Made by a program: the position numbers and the translations under genes
NCBI RefSeq assembly: GCF_012432095.1
Contig: NC_081177.1
Location: forward strand, 25,861,283-25,925,282
Reading direction: 5' to 3'
DNA length: 64,000 nucleotides
Source of the DNA: Onychostoma macrolepis
Lineage: Eukaryota; Chordata; Actinopteri; Cypriniformes; Cyprinidae
Notes under the pieces: model-generated
Database searches by the model: none
Seen by the model: only the letters and a program-made list of their open reading frames with translations
Told to the model about the DNA's origin: nothing
In this document: in pieces, positions 53,703 through 64,000 of the stretch
Position numbering within the stretch: position 1 is the first letter of the stretch
How the letters are laid out: each line of letters begins with the position of its first letter

Positions 53703-54304
53703 TTGTACTGTAGTTTTCTCTTATAACTATTATATTAGAACTGATATTCTAATCTTATTCAGCTGCATCCAGATATTTAGTAAAACGCAAGTGTGTTCAG
53801 AATAGCAGTCCATGTAAATGTTATAGGAGGAAAATCAGGGTGTGTTTACCAGTTCACACGTGTCTAGTAATATTTAGCTCCCGTCTGTGCTGCGTGGGAA
53901 AGAGCTTGTTTTTTTGTAATGTATCTTGACTTGTTTTACCACATTAACTAAACACAGAGTTTACTCAGGCTACTTGTAACAACTTCTCACAATTTGTTTC
54001 ATTAAAGGAACAGGTCCCACAAAAAAGAACATTTGCTGAATATTTACTCACCCTCAGGTCATCCATGATGTAGATGAGATTGTTTCTTCAAATGAACAGA
54101 TTTGGAGAAATTTAGCATTATATCACTTGTTCACCAATGGATGCTCTGCAGTGAATAGTCAGAATGAGAGTCCAAACAGCTGATAAAAACATCTCAATAA
54201 TCCACACCACTCCAGTCCATCAGTTAACATCTTGTGAAGCAAAAAGCTTTGTGTTCAATCATTCATGCATTTTTAACTTCAAACCGTTTTCTTACAAGTC
54301 CTCT
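53703..54304. repeat. ~600-bp direct repeat, copy 1
   Basis: From cttgtactg to acaagtcctcta, this matches 57,247-57,849; from 53,720 on I found no difference on reading. Its right half is a dispersed fish repeat ('caccaatggatgctctgcag'), and its left half looks unique. The copy stops where a 'cactgtaaaaaac' element begins. Confidence 0.9.
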
Positions 54305-54305
54305 A

Positions 54306-54570
54306 CACTGTAAAAAACCCAACTTGAAAAAGGTTCAAATGACTGGTTTTGTTGTGTTGGCTCAGCAAAAATCTATGGAAAAGTCAGTATAACTATGTTT
54401 AATACATTTATTCAACCTAAACCAAGTTTCTTTCTATAAACTTAAAAAGTTTCGTTTTGTGAACAAGGTTTTGCAAGTTCATCCAAAAAACTTCTGCCAA
54501 CTTATTTAACTAAGTTAGAAACTGCCCTCCCACCAGCAAATACTAATTTTGGAAAATAAATGCAACCAGT
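54306..54570. repeat. MITE-like AT-rich element
   Basis: Starts cactgtaaaaaacccaac. The right end is not clear. Non-coding. Confidence 0.4.
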
Positions 54571-54689
54571 TGTTCATGGAACAGTGTAGAAAATGGTTTA
54601 GTTTTTTTAAATAACTTAAATGAGCCTAATGTTTAACTGTAAAATAAAATAACATTATTGTAAAATAAAAATAGGGTTAATAATATAAA

Positions 54690-54703
54690 TAAATATACAT
54701 ACA

Positions 54704-54748
<45 letters not shown>

Positions 54749-55059
54749 GCATATATATATATATATATACACATACATACACATTACATACACACATATT
54801 TATACATACATGCATACATACATGTCATATTTTGTTGCGATGGATTTTGCTGCAAAGTAACATTTTTGAAGTCGCACACACACACACACATATATGTATA
54901 TATATTTATATATTTGTATGTATGTATGTATATGTGTATGTTATTGATCTTGAGTCTGGAAATAAAGTTAAATTGAATTGAATAATAGTATTATTATCAA
55001 TTAAATCATGGCCACTGTATAAATAATAATATATTGTACAGATAATGTACAATAATAAT

Positions 55060-55095
<36 letters not shown>

Positions 55096-55140
55096 GTAGT
55101 AGTAGTAGTAGTAGTAGTAGCAGCCTAGTAGTAGTAGTAG
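54690..55140. repeat. Cluster of microsatellites
   Basis: (TA)n with catgca/cataca variants (54,700-54,830), (CA)n (54,875-54,888), (ATT)n (55,063-55,095) and (AGT)n (55,096-55,144). Open frames here are by-products of the repeats. Confidence 0.85.
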
Positions 55141-55214
55141 TAGTACAAATAGTAATAGTAGTAGGCCTAGTAGTAATATATTGTGCACAGCAGTATATTG
55201 TGAACCCTGGAAAT

Positions 55215-55357
55215 GATGCTGCCTTCACGTGCTTTCTGATAAATACTGATATATTCTGATAAATATAGTTTCATTAAACAAAACAAAACAAAATGGAAAT
55301 GAAATCACGATTTCAAAAGCGGGAGGAAATTTCAGATAGCACGTGAAGGCAGCATTA
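55215..55357. repeat. Short foldback
   Basis: 'atgctgccttcacgtgct' at 55,215 pairs with 'agcacgtgaaggcagcat' at 55,338. Confidence 0.8.
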
Positions 55358-55619
55358 ATTTGTTGGAGGTAGACTTTTACTGTGAAGTTCGTTAACAACA
55401 GGAGTGGGCGCCAATTCTCTCATCTCACTAGTTTGCGTCAAAACAGAACACAATTAGCCTAGGTAAGAGTTATTTTTTTATTGAATTGTTACATTTAAAT
55501 AAAACATACATTTAAAAAGAATTAGCAGCATGTTTTCCGATAAACGTTATTATTTGTTTCTCGTGCTAAACCACGCCCCTCCGTACGTGACCTTTGCGCA
55601 ACCTTGCTGTTAGTCAACG

Positions 55620-56846
55620 TTCATTTTAATAATGCGGAGAAACCATAGGAAAAACAACTTGAGAAGACGTGTTCACCAGGCGGCCGAAGAAAAATCTTAT
55701 TGAAAGACAAGGCAGCACGTGGGCGATAATAATCCAGAGGAATATTTATGGTGAGTGCTTTTATTTAGTTTTTGTTGTACTTTACTTCTGAATTAGTTGA
55801 TATTAGTTCATTAGGAAAAATAGAGACACCACTAACTTTACTTTGTAAGATATCAACATTACTGAATGTTTACATCTAGCTTTATTTTTAATCCTTTTAA
55901 CGTTACGTGAAATATTTAAGTTATCATATTTTGTTGCGATGGATTTTGCTGCAAAGTAACATTTTTGAAGTCGTGCACATTATGTTGCTAGGCAGATTAC
56001 CTGGCTCTCTATCTGCTGCTAATACAGTACTGAAGGGCAACTGAGAATTCTGATTAATTGCTCCAACAGTAGTAGATTGATTGATGAAAAGTTCTGAGGA
56101 GATAATGATTTTTGACAATATCTGTTAAGCAGTTGTCATACACTAAAAAAATAAAAAGTATAGATATAAATTAGTCTATTTCATTGTTCATTCATTAATT
56201 TGCCTTTTATGAACCTGTTTTTTTCTTAAACAGATCTACCTTGAGAGCAAACTTCATGCAGTGTAGAAACTGTAAATACAATTATGCCAGTCAAAATCTG
56301 CTGCTGAGGCACTACAGGCTAAAGCACTGGCGCCCAGGCCGACGTGAACCATTGTTGTGCCTGTACCCTGAGTGTGTCTGCTCTTTCAATACACCAGGTG
56401 CGTTGAAAACTCATTTATATAGGGTCCACACAAATTCTGATAAAACAACGGTGCAAGCTACATTTAACTGTGACCTATGTGATTATCACAATGTTTGTAC
56501 TGAAAAAAACTTTATCAGACATCTGGGTACACATTTGAAAAGGCATGAGACAGTGCAATGCCCATTTTTGCACTGTAATTTTAAAACTAATGTCTATGTA
56601 ACATTTTATAGCCACAAGTCCAAACATCACCAAAAATGCAAATTAAGTGATTATAGGTCATCGGTTGTAACTGTCAATCGCACAGACTCTGATAATTGGT
56701 TGGATTCTGCTTCAGAATGCTTTGAGGATACATCAGATGACAAAGATATACATGTAGAAGCTGCTGATGTTGAAGATATTGACAAAATTCTTGAGAAGAA
56801 GTTAGCTTCTTTGTTCCTTTGTATGCAGACAGAACTACCTCTCTAG
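55620..56846 (+). CDS. C2H2 zinc-finger protein, 3'-truncated (exon 1 tentative)
   Basis: The coding exon opens after the acceptor ttttttcttaaacag (56,233); the first ATG is at 56,256. A likely non-coding first exon ends at 55,749 with tatG|gtgagt. The 196-residue frame has four C2H2 fingers: CRNCKYNY..RHYRLKH (residues 3-24), CLYPECVCSF..HLYRVH (~37-60), CDLCDYHN..RHLGTH (~74-95) and CPFLHCNF..HKSKHH (~102-125). An acidic Asp/Glu/Ser stretch (~148-178) follows. The last residues (ELPL) and the stop come from a foldback element that begins at about 56,838, so the original 3' part has been lost. Probably a nuclear DNA-binding protein; the family is unnamed to me. Confidence 0.65.
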
Positions 56847-57243
56847 TCTCAGTGCATGCACTTAATCGCTCTGACGCGGTGACACTTTGATAGCAGCTTA
56901 GCCCACTAAGCCCAGTTCATTCATTAGGTACCAAACCGAGATTAAGTTAGAAGCGCCAAACACCTCCACGTTGTTTTCCTATTTAAATACAGTTACACGA
57001 ATAGTTGAACGACCAAGTAAGGTGAGACAAAATAAGGGAAAGCGTGAGGTGTTTGGTCGCCTAACTTAATCTCGGTTTGGTACCTAATGAATGAACTGGG
57101 CTTAGTGGGCTAAGCTATGCTATCAAAGTGTCACCGTCGTCAGAGCGATTATGCACGCACTGAGACGAGAGAGGTATGTATCAACTCGTCTTAGTTAAGG
57201 GAATAACATAGTTTAATATGAAAAACGGTGGAGTATCCCTTTA
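56838..57243. mobile_element. Foldback MITE cutting the zinc-finger gene
   Basis: 'tacctctctagtctcagtgc' (56,836) and 'gcactgagacgagagaggta' (57,157) pair, as do the inner 'gtgacactttgatagc' and 'gctatcaaagtgtcacc' and the longer central arms. The right side extends to 'ggtggagtatccctttaa', probably the true end; the left end seems shortened. It supplies the stop of the zinc-finger frame. Confidence 0.8.
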
Positions 57244-57246
57244 AGA

Positions 57247-57849
57247 CTTGTACTGAGTTGAATTCTCTTATAACTATTATATTAGAACTGATATTCTAAT
57301 CTTATTCAGCTGCATCCAGATATTTAGTAAAACGCAAGTGTGTTCAGAATAGCAGTCCATGTAAATGTTATAGGAGGAAAATCAGGGTGTGTTTACCAGT
57401 TCACACGTGTCTAGTAATATTTAGCTCCCGTCTGTGCTGCGTGGGAAAGAGCTTGTTTTTTTGTAATGTATCTTGACTTGTTTTACCACATTAACTAAAC
57501 ACAGAGTTTACTCAGGCTACTTGTAACAACTTCTCACAATTTGTTTCATTAAAGGAACAGGTCCCACAAAAAAGAACATTTGCTGAATATTTACTCACCC
57601 TCAGGTCATCCATGATGTAGATGAGATTGTTTCTTCAAATGAACAGATTTGGAGAAATTTAGCATTATATCACTTGTTCACCAATGGATGCTCTGCAGTG
57701 AATAGTCAGAATGAGAGTCCAAACAGCTGATAAAAACATCTCAATAATCCACACCACTCCAGTCCATCAGTTAACATCTTGTGAAGCAAAAAGCTTTGTG
57801 TTCAATCATTCATGCATTTTTAACTTCAAACCGTTTTCTTACAAGTCCT
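57247..57849. repeat. ~600-bp direct repeat, copy 2
   Basis: Matches 53,703-54,304. After 57,849 this copy continues into more of the same dispersed repeat ('gtcatcttgtctgaatcagg', to about 58,060), which copy 1 lacks. So copy 2 appears to be the fuller one. Confidence 0.9.
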
Positions 57850-58060
57850 CTATAATATTCTTTTCTCAAAGTCATCTTGTCTGAATCAGGAGATAAATAT
57901 ATACAGACCAAGGACCATTTACAAGCCAAAACAGTCCAAAAATGTAGGTGGATTTCTATGTGAGAGGACAACAGAAGATGGACTTTATCACTTGAGGAAG
58001 CATTATTATGGATTTATTATGGATATTTTGCCCAGAAGCCAACTCATTGGGGTCAATCAT

Positions 58061-58711
58061 TCAATGTAAAATAAAAATTCATTCATTCATTAATTAATCA
58101 ATTACATTTAAAATAAAACGAGAGAAATTATTTAGAAGAAAAATGTTATTTACCTGAATGCCATGTGACCATAAACTGACATTAAAGAACCATGAATATT
58201 AAATTTCCTGAATTTTACTGATGAACTGATCAAAAAGTAGGCTACTGTTCACACTGTATACTACAGTGCATTTTACTACTGTATAGTATAGTAATAATTT
58301 AGTACTTTCTCCTGTTTTATTGTTGGTTTCCTCTTTTCTGATCATTTGAACAAAAAACAAAACAAAAAAAAAAAACATGCAAATAAGTTCAAACATCAAT
58401 TCAGTATCTATACTATTTCCTGAATATTAAGAAATTCAAGAGGGCTGCCCTTGATGACGTCATAATATGCAAATTAGATGAGTATATTTACACCCCACAT
58501 AAACTTTCGGTCATGCCCAACATTTTTCTAATTTACAGTAGATCTCTATCTTTAAGCCCTTTCAAGCCACAAGCTTTTGAAATCTTGATGTCAAAATCCA
58601 GCATTTTTTCCAAAAATCCCTGGCGCCTAAAGGGTTAAATTAAAATCTCAGGGGGTACCTCCTACATATTTTATGCCAAAGGGGTTCGGCTGACAAAAGA
58701 GTTCATAGGTC
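58061..58711. other. Unassigned intergenic DNA
   Basis: AT-rich with no recognised gene. 'agccctttcaagccacaagc' to 'cgcctaaagggtt' (58,555-58,635) may be a small repeat. Confidence 0.4.
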
Positions 58712-58716
58712 ATATG

Positions 58717-59235
58717 TGTCATGAATCCGGTCTACAAACTTCCGTTCACTCTCCACCAGAGGTCACTCACCACCACATTGACTCTCACACCACACATCAC
58801 ACTGGACTGCATTTCCCATCATCGATTGCACTGATCACATTACTGTCGCACTTCACCATTTACTACATTTCCCATCATCCATCGCACACAGATCACATAG
58901 CTGTCACAGATTACACATTGCACTGATTACAGCTGAAACCCATTAGACACGCTTTATAAGCCTTGGACTTTCTTTCCCTCACTGCCGAGTATTGTATGCA
59001 TTTATCGCTGCCCTACAGAGCCCTGTTAGTTTTCCTAGTCTTGCCTTGCCTGTTTCGGATTGTGTTTTTCCCCTGCCTGGATTATTGCTTCGTACCTACG
59101 TCTTTTTTTACTCTTTGTCTCGCCCGTGTTATACCTGTTTGCCACTGTTCGACCCTGCCTGTTTTGACCACGTCTCTTCTCATTAAAAGCTTGCATATGT
59201 ATCCGCACGTCTCACGTCTCGTCAGTCCCGTAACA
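58717..59235 (+). mobile_element. Solo LTR with 5-bp target duplication
   Basis: The 519-bp unit starts TGTCATGAATCC and ends CCCGTAACA. atatg is repeated at 58,712-58,716 and 59,236-59,240. 'gctttataagcc' (58,952) is a TATA-like box and 'cattaaaagcttgc' (59,183) a polyadenylation-like signal. Gypsy-type by its layout; no internal region remains. Confidence 0.85.
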
Positions 59236-59866
59236 ATATGGGGGTCGCCTGTGTCATGCATGTCGGGAGTCCATAGTGCATTCGTAATTCACTATATCTG
59301 ACCTGAAGGGCTGGGAGGTGTGCCTCAACATGCTTTCATTATTTAATCATTATAATTAACGATCTAATTCTAACCTAACATTTAACTCACAAGTCAACGC
59401 TGACAAAATATACCCTGTACATAAAAGATTTACAGTTTTGAATGACCAACACAAGACATGATATAGGGGTGGATTAGTGTAATGTGGGACACCTAAGCTT
59501 CAGTGCATTTATCTCTTCTTTTACAACATGAAAGTGAACATGCTTGGTGTTGAATTCAAGTTATTGAAATCACTTGACTTTCTGGAAATTATGTCAGAAA
59601 TGTGGCTATGAAAATCATCAAACAGGAAGTACATCTTGTAAAGTTCACTGAAATGACAGTGACATAGGATTTAGACAAAATTAATGTTAAGGATATAAAT
59701 CTGTTATAAATAAAACAATGTTCTAAATTGTTATCAAATTATATTTGTGATGTATTTGTACATCTAAATTTGCAATAATATTGTTAAAATGTGTTAAGAA
59801 TATTTTCTATTTGAAGCAATCTTTGTCGTCCCAATTTAGAAAAGGATGTTTTCAAAAGTGGGACAG

Positions 59867-61610
59867 CATGTTTTGACTTGGATGAACAAGGAAGTGCGAC
59901 TCCTGTTGAAGTCACGCAACACTGCCTTCAGATCAGGAGATGCACAAGCCTACAGCACATCCAGAGCAAACCTGAAGAGGGGCATCAAAAAGGCCAAGCA
60001 CTGCTACAAGCTAAAGATAGAGGGACACTTTTCCAACTCTGACCCTCGACGCATGTGGCAGGGCATTCAGGCCATCAGTGACTACAAACCCACCCACTCC
60101 ACCCCCGCAGCCACTGATGTCAACTTCCTGAACGAGCTAAATTACTTTTATGCTCGCTTTGAAAGAGACAACAGAGAAACTGCCACCAAGCTCAATCCTC
60201 AGATGACCACCCACCAATCATACTCTCCTCCACAGATGTCTGCAAGGAACTGAGCCGGATCAGCGCGCACAAGGCTGCTGGACCAGACAACATCCCTGGT
60301 CGTGTTCTCAGGGCATGTGCGGAGCAGCTCGCTGGGGTTTTACAGACATTTTCAACCTGTCTCTTGCCCAAGCAGCCGTACCAACATGCTTTAAATGCAC
60401 TTCCATTGTGCCAGTGCCAAAACACTCTAGTCCGAGGTGCCCTAATGACTACCGCCCTGTAGCACTCACACCCATCGTCATGAAGTGCTTTGAGCGGCTG
60501 GTCCTGGAACACCTAAAAGACTCTCTACCATCCACATTGGACTCACACCAGTTTGCCTACCGTAGCAATAGGAGCACAGAGGACGCAGTTTCCATGGCAC
60601 TGCACTCTGTGCTCACTCACCTGGACAATAAGAACACTTATGCACGTATGCTGTTTGTTGACTTCAGCTCAGCATTCAACACTGTCATCCCAACCAAGTT
60701 AATAGCCAAACTTGGAGACCTGGGCATCAATACCTCAATGTGTAACTGGATTTTGGACTTCCTGACCAACAGACCCCAGAATGTTCGATCAGGATTCACC
60801 TGCTCCACATCCATCACACTTAACACTGGTGTACCACAGGGCTGTGTGCTAAGCCCGTTTCTCTACTCCCTCTTCACCTCCGACTGCAAGCCTGTGTATG
60901 GATCTAATTCCATCGTCAAGTTTGCAGACGACACCACGGTGATTGGCCTCATCAGTAACAACGATGAGACTGCCTATAGGGAGGAGATCCAGCACCTGGC
61001 CACATGGTGCACTGAAAATAACCTGCTCCTCAACACCACCAAAACGAAGGAGCTCATCGTGGACTTCAGGAAGGAGTCAAGAGGCACACACGACACCATC
61101 CACATCAATGGAATGGCTGTTGAGCGTGTCTCCAGTTTCAAGTTCCTGGGGATCCACATCTCGGCGGACATGTTGTGGAAAACCAACACCTCCAGCCTGG
61201 TCAAGAAGGCTCACCAGCGCCTCTTCTTTCTGAGGACACTGAGGAAGAATCAGCTCTCCTCTGCTATCCTGGTGAACTTCTATCGCTGCGCAATAGAAAG
61301 CATCCTGACCAACTGTGTCACAGTATGGTATGGGAGCTGCTCTGTTGCGGAGCGCAAGGCACTGCAGCGGGTGGTGAAAACTGCCCAGCGCATCACAGGG
61401 ACTCCACTACCTGCCATCGAACACATCCAGAGGAAACGCTGTCTGCATCGAGCTCGCAGCATCCTTAAGGACTCCTCTCACCCAGCCCACAGACTGTTTT
61501 CTCTCCTGCCCTCCGGTAGGCGTTTCAGGTGCCTCCGGACCAGGACCAGCAGACTAAAGAACAGTTTCTTCCCCAGAGCTGTCTCTTTACTGAACTCTAA
61601 CCCCCGTTGA
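59867..61610 (+). pseudogene. Rex/CR1-like reverse transcriptase
   Basis: Linker (MNKEVRLLLKSRNTAFRSGD), KAAGPDNIPGRVLR, then RT with NDYRPVALTPIVMKCFE, motif A FVDFSSAFNTVIP (Asp kept), TGVPQGCVLSP, KFADDTTVIG (FADD catalytic box) and C-terminal LLPSGRRFRCLRTRTSRLKN, with stop at 61,608-61,610. The frame from 60,315 to the stop (431 codons) is unbroken. One frame change lies near 60,225 and one base is missing near 60,340. This is the best-preserved RT in the window. Confidence 0.85.
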
Positions 61611-62257
61611 TCCACTTCCTCATATATTATTAACTCTTCTCTCCTACCTCACATCTGCCTTATTTGCACTACTGAATGTAAATTTTTATTACAGTAACAA
61701 CTGTTTACTTTTGTATCTTGCACTACCATACCTAAATTGGATTATGCTCATTTGCACTGCCGACTGTTGTTACATTATCAATGCTTACATTAACATTTTG
61801 CACCGTATGTCTAATTGTAATACGCAATCACTTCCACTGCACTTTTACACCTTGTTTATAGTAATAGTCATCTGTATATATATTATATTGATAGTACATA
61901 TCACCTGTAAATTCTGCTTATAGTAATAGCCATCTGTATATTTATTCACTATACATATTCACCTGTAAATTCTGTATATTTATTCACTATACATATTCAC
62001 CTGTAATTTCTGTATATTTATTCACTACACATATTCACCTGTAAATTCTGTTTATATTAATAACCATCTTTCTATATATATTTATACATATACTCAGTAC
62101 ATATCCTTGTCCTGCACTTATTCAACCATTGTATATACTGCACTTGCTACTATTGCACTTCTGGTTAGACCTAAACTGCATTTCGTTGCCCTGTACCTGT
62201 ACTTGTGTAATGACAATAAAGTTGAATCTAATCTAATCTAATCTAATCTAATCTAAT
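59867..62257 (+). mobile_element. Rex/CR1-like LINE, 5'-truncated, with target duplication
   Basis: gtgggacag is repeated at 59,858-59,866 and 62,258-62,266. The element ends 'gacaataaagttgaatctaa' followed by (TCTAA)n, a tail typical of this LINE group. It contains most of an RT gene; the endonuclease is lost. Confidence 0.85.
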
Positions 62258-62580
62258 GTGGGACAGTCAAATATACTATGTTATTCAACTGATAAAATGT
62301 GCATTAAGAAAGTTAAATATATACATGTATTTTTGTAATTTTTTGAGCTTATAATGCAGCAATATTATTTCTTTTAAGATCCAAATTAAAAATTTAGAGA
62401 GAGGACAATGTGTCCACGATGTGTCCATCCATGAGTGGCCAGAGCTGCTTATTTCTGTTATGACGTGTTTTTACCATTACAATTTGCTTAAGACAAGCTT
62501 TTGAAAAAATAAGTTTAATATTAGAAGTTTAATAACAGTTTTAAAGGCATTCCATGTTCCAAATTTGTAAATAATAATAA

Positions 62581-62870
62581 TAATAATTCCTTACATTTAT
62601 ATAACACTTTTCTGGGCACTCAAAGCGCTTTACATAGAAGTGGGGGGAATCTCCTCAAACACCACCAGTGTGCAGCATCCTTGATGATGTGACGGCAGCC
62701 ATATTGCACCAGCACGCCCACCACACACCAGCTTACTGGTGGAGAGGAGACAGAGTGATGAAGCCAATCAGTGTATGGGGATGATTAGGAGGCAGTGATG
62801 ATGGTCAGAGGACAATGGGTGAATTTGGCCAGGATGCCAGTCAATGGGTACACAGTCTTTGAGAGTAAAA
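62581..62870. repeat. SINE-like dispersed repeat
   Basis: 'cttacatttatataacactt' and 'cactcaaagcgctttacata' open a non-coding repeat, continuing 'ggtggagaggagacagagtg' to about 62,870, that I recognise from many fish genomes. Confidence 0.6.
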
Positions 62871-63269
62871 AAAACATGCACAGACAAATCCAAATTAAAC
62901 CCTGCAGCTCGTGACGATACATTGATGTCCTAAGACACGAAACGATCGGTTTGTGCGAGAAACTGAACAGTATTTATATCATTTTTTACACAAGGAACAC
63001 TAATATATGTGCCATTTCCCCTTTAATTACAATATCTGAAAAATTTCTTCTGGTTTAGATAGGGAACATCTTGGGGATTTAATAATGATATAACATTTTG
63101 ATATATTGTTTTGGCTTTTTATGGAAATGTGATGCACAAGTCAAAATTTCACAAAGTGTCCCACATTACCCTAATCCACCTATAACTAAACACAAAAGCA
63201 GCAACAACATTCAGTTTTCAGAAAGCGGCATCATTTCTTCAGCATCATTCAGACTCCTGTACTTTATGA

Positions 63270-63530
63270 CATACTGTTCATTAACACTTTACAACAGCGT
63301 TCAATACAGTTAGCTAACATACACTAACAATACGTTTCCAGCATTTATTAATCCAGTCTACATGTACTGATACAATTTTAGCATTTAAGACACATGAATT
63401 CATAATAGAAAGTTATATTAACATTGCTTTTATGAATTAACATTAAACTAGATAAATAAATGCTCTAAAAATTGTTGTGATAATGCATTAACTAATGTTA
63501 ACCTATAGAATATTTCTGTAAAGTGTTATC
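63270..63530. repeat. 'aacactttaca' MITE
   Basis: 'ttaacactttacaacagcgt' and '..ctgtaaagtgttatc' are degenerate inverted ends of the same type as the element at 10,024. Confidence 0.55.
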
Positions 63531-63540
63531 AAAAATCAGG

Positions 63541-64000
63541 TAATGTTACACATACATTTTTAGAGAGATTGTTCCTCAAAGAGAAAGTGAAAATTGCAGA
63601 CAATGCCTCAGGCCCTGAGCACCCTACACCTAAACCATCAAGATAACTGGATGTAAAATATATCCTCAGTCCACAAAATCATTGGTTGAAACAAACAAAA
63701 ACTATTTGCAATACAATGAGCAATATGAAAGAAATAGATGAACACTACATTGTGTGAAATGTAAATGTAACATGATAAAAATGAATTCCAGCCACTCTTC
63801 ATAAAAGTTCCCTACAGTGGAAAAAAACCCAGGTGAAGAAAGGCCCTTTGAGTAAATACAGAAGTGTGATGTAATGATGATCAACAGTGCATTACAGCCA
63901 CCTGCCAGACTCTCAAATACTGTTGAATGATGACAGATCTTTACTTTCATTTTCTATCCCTGTTGCTCTGCGAAATAGCTTCTGCTTGTTCTTTATCGTC
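63541..64000. other. Unassigned DNA at the right edge
   Basis: No gene, repeat end or splice structure is seen. Confidence 0.4.

Larger units (their letters stand above)
59462..63184. mobile_element. DNA transposon remnant enclosing a LINE
   Basis: 'tataggggtggattagtgta' at the left and '..taccctaatccacctata' at the right form inverted ends of about 30 bp, continuing with 'atgtgggacac'. Without the LINE the body is about 1.3 kb and non-coding. Confidence 0.65.

Noticed and set aside
54633..54981. Open frames of Tyr/Ile/His-rich protein
   Set aside because: They are translations of (TA)n and (CATA)n microsatellites.

Overview
The window is vertebrate nuclear DNA: split genes with GT-AG introns, many retrotransposons and DNA transposons, microsatellites, and no prokaryotic features. 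The repeat families (Tc1-like elements with ~200-bp inverted repeats, hAT foldback MITEs with 8-bp target duplications, TTAA-flanked elements, L2 and Rex/CR1-type LINEs) and a cadherin-26-type gene point to a ray-finned fish, most likely a cyprinid. The species cannot be named from sequence alone.

The main host gene is on the minus strand, from 48,191 down to 12,980. I can assemble 16 coding exons whose splice phases all agree. They encode a 2,406-nt reading frame (801 residues): signal peptide, very short propeptide with a furin site, five cadherin repeats starting with Ala-Trp, one membrane span, and a tail ending in a catenin-binding-like segment. It best fits cadherin-26 (cdh26-like). Introns 7 (~8 kb), 11 (~12.8 kb) and 15 (~6.5 kb) hold most of the transposon load. 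Intron 11 contains a deleted Gypsy element that was itself hit by a Tc1 element and by a TTAA element. It also holds a TTAA element carrying a THAP-like zinc-finger ORF. Intron 7 contains a nearly intact hAT element in antisense orientation, and a stack of three nested MITE-like elements.

A second host-like gene lies at about 55.6-56.85 kb on the plus strand: a four-finger C2H2 protein whose 3' end is cut off by a foldback element. It is flanked by two apparently identical ~600-bp direct copies (53,703-54,304 and 57,247-57,849).

Layout: 1-0.73 kb, a block homologous to 52,580-53,247; 1.1-2.3 kb, L1 remnant; 2.5-7.4 kb, inverted L2 LINE with an LTR-like insertion; 8.3-11 kb, LTR-like and MITE DNA; 11.5-12.56 kb, a ~177-bp tandem array with an inverted first unit; 13-48.2 kb, cadherin gene; 49.8-52.1 kb, a broken non-LTR element; 52.6-58.1 kb, duplicated blocks around the zinc-finger gene; 58.7-59.2 kb, solo LTR with target duplication; 59.5-63.2 kb, DNA transposon holding a Rex/CR1-like LINE.

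The duplicated block at the left edge matches DNA about 4.4 kb upstream of this cadherin gene, in the same orientation. This predicts a second, tandem cadherin paralogue immediately to the left of the window.
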